Positions 63,790 through 64,000 of a stretch of DNA of 64,000 nucleotides are shown here, piece after piece. Origin of the DNA: Acanthamoeba sp. SK_2022b (taxonomy: Eukaryota; Discosea; Longamoebia; Acanthamoebidae); NCBI GenBank assembly GCA_027943245.1, contig JANDJZ010000197.1:1-64000 (forward strand). Direction: 5' to 3'. The stretch's first letter is position 1; each line of letters starts with the position of its first letter. Made by a program: the position numbers and the translations under genes. The notes under the pieces are model-generated. The model was not told the origin of the DNA. It worked only from the letters and a program-made list of their open reading frames with translations, and did no database searches.

Positions 63790-64000
63790 TCACTGGCAGC
63801 CGAGCGACCCGAGGGAGATGGTGGGCAGGGCAGCAGCGGTGGAGCCTGGCAGGCGCACAACGACTCCGGCACCCTGGGAAGCGCCAGCGTGGAGGGGGCC
63901 GTAGTTGAACGCCACGTTGAAGGCGTTGGTTGAGCCCTGCCTGTTCAGTTCCCAGAACTGGGTGATGCTGGCGCCGGCTTCAGCGAAGGCGAAGGTGGCA
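63790..64000 (-). CDS. 3' end of an unrecognised protein, runs off the window
   Basis: Minus-strand frame open from the window edge to a TGA at 63790-63792, about 69 residues. Rich in Gly/Ala/Ser with aromatic residues (ASITQFWELNRQG, FNVAFNYGPLHAG, GVVVRLPGST) and ending ISLGSLGCQ. The pattern of alternating hydrophobic residues suggests a beta-sandwich or secreted domain. Too short to assign. Confidence 0.5.
   Translation of the reverse strand, partial: ATFAFAEAGASITQFWELNRQGSTNAFNVAFNYGPLHAGASQGAGVVVRLPGSTAAALPTISLGSLGCQ

Overview
The window is nuclear DNA of a GC-rich, intron-rich unicellular eukaryote. The genes are packed on both strands, have many short GT-AG introns (donors often GTACG or GTGCG), and include condensin, CCT, ETF, USP, RasGEF, RhoGAP and Sel1-repeat genes. 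The overall style is that of an amoebozoan, most like Acanthamoeba; this is inference from gene content and composition, because no rRNA or mitochondrial marker is present.

Layout. 0-4.2 kb (+): KDM1/polyamine-oxidase-like flavin amine oxidase. 4.5-5.8 kb (+): a low-complexity protein with DPLSKYR repeats. 6.0-10.6 kb (-): a multidomain RhoGAP. 11.2-12.5 kb (+): F-box-like protein. 12.8-13.6 kb (+): Gly/Pro/Tyr-rich protein with a Lys-Asp tail. 14.1-17.6 kb (+): an unrecognised conserved-looking protein. 17.8-25.4 kb (+): a surface protein built from one beta-helix-like repeat per phase-1 exon, whose 3.6-kb second intron carries a complete two-exon MULE transposase (-) and a convergent accessory reading frame. 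25.6-29.0 kb (+): condensin subunit 2 (CAP-H). 29.1-30.0 kb (-): hotdog thioesterase. 30.5-36.3 kb (+): DUSP-USP ubiquitin hydrolase. 36.4-37.5 kb (+): secreted MRH-domain protein. 37.6-39.3 kb (+): F-box fused to a PPP phosphatase domain that lacks several metal ligands. 39.6-40.1 kb (-): four-TM protein. 40.4-43.2 kb (-): GH15-like protein. 43.6-44.4 kb (-): twin-CX9C protein. 44.7-47.2 kb (+): RasGEF. 47.4-48.9 kb (+): ETF alpha. 49.1-51.3 kb (+): CCT zeta.

51.6-57.2 kb is different in kind: an AT-richer, CpG-poor, TG/CA-rich island bracketed by two inverted, near-identical tRNA-Ser(CGA) genes. It holds a decayed DUF7869-like element, a possible minus-strand gene and diverged direct repeats. 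57.4-63.1 kb (-) is a Sel1-repeat protein with about 29 repeats spread over many exons. A second CpG-poor stretch (about 63.2-63.65 kb) precedes the 3' end of another minus-strand gene that runs off the window.

Long (GT)n/(CA)n arrays sit in introns of four genes in the first 36 kb and are absent from the rest. The genes do not form one pathway. Signalling (RhoGAP, RasGEF), ubiquitin-linked (USP, F-box proteins) and chromatin (KDM1-like, condensin) genes are interspersed with housekeeping genes. The items most worth follow-up are the intron-resident MULE in an exon-modular surface protein, the tRNA-bracketed island, and the two enzyme-like proteins (PPP and GH15) whose catalytic motifs look incomplete.
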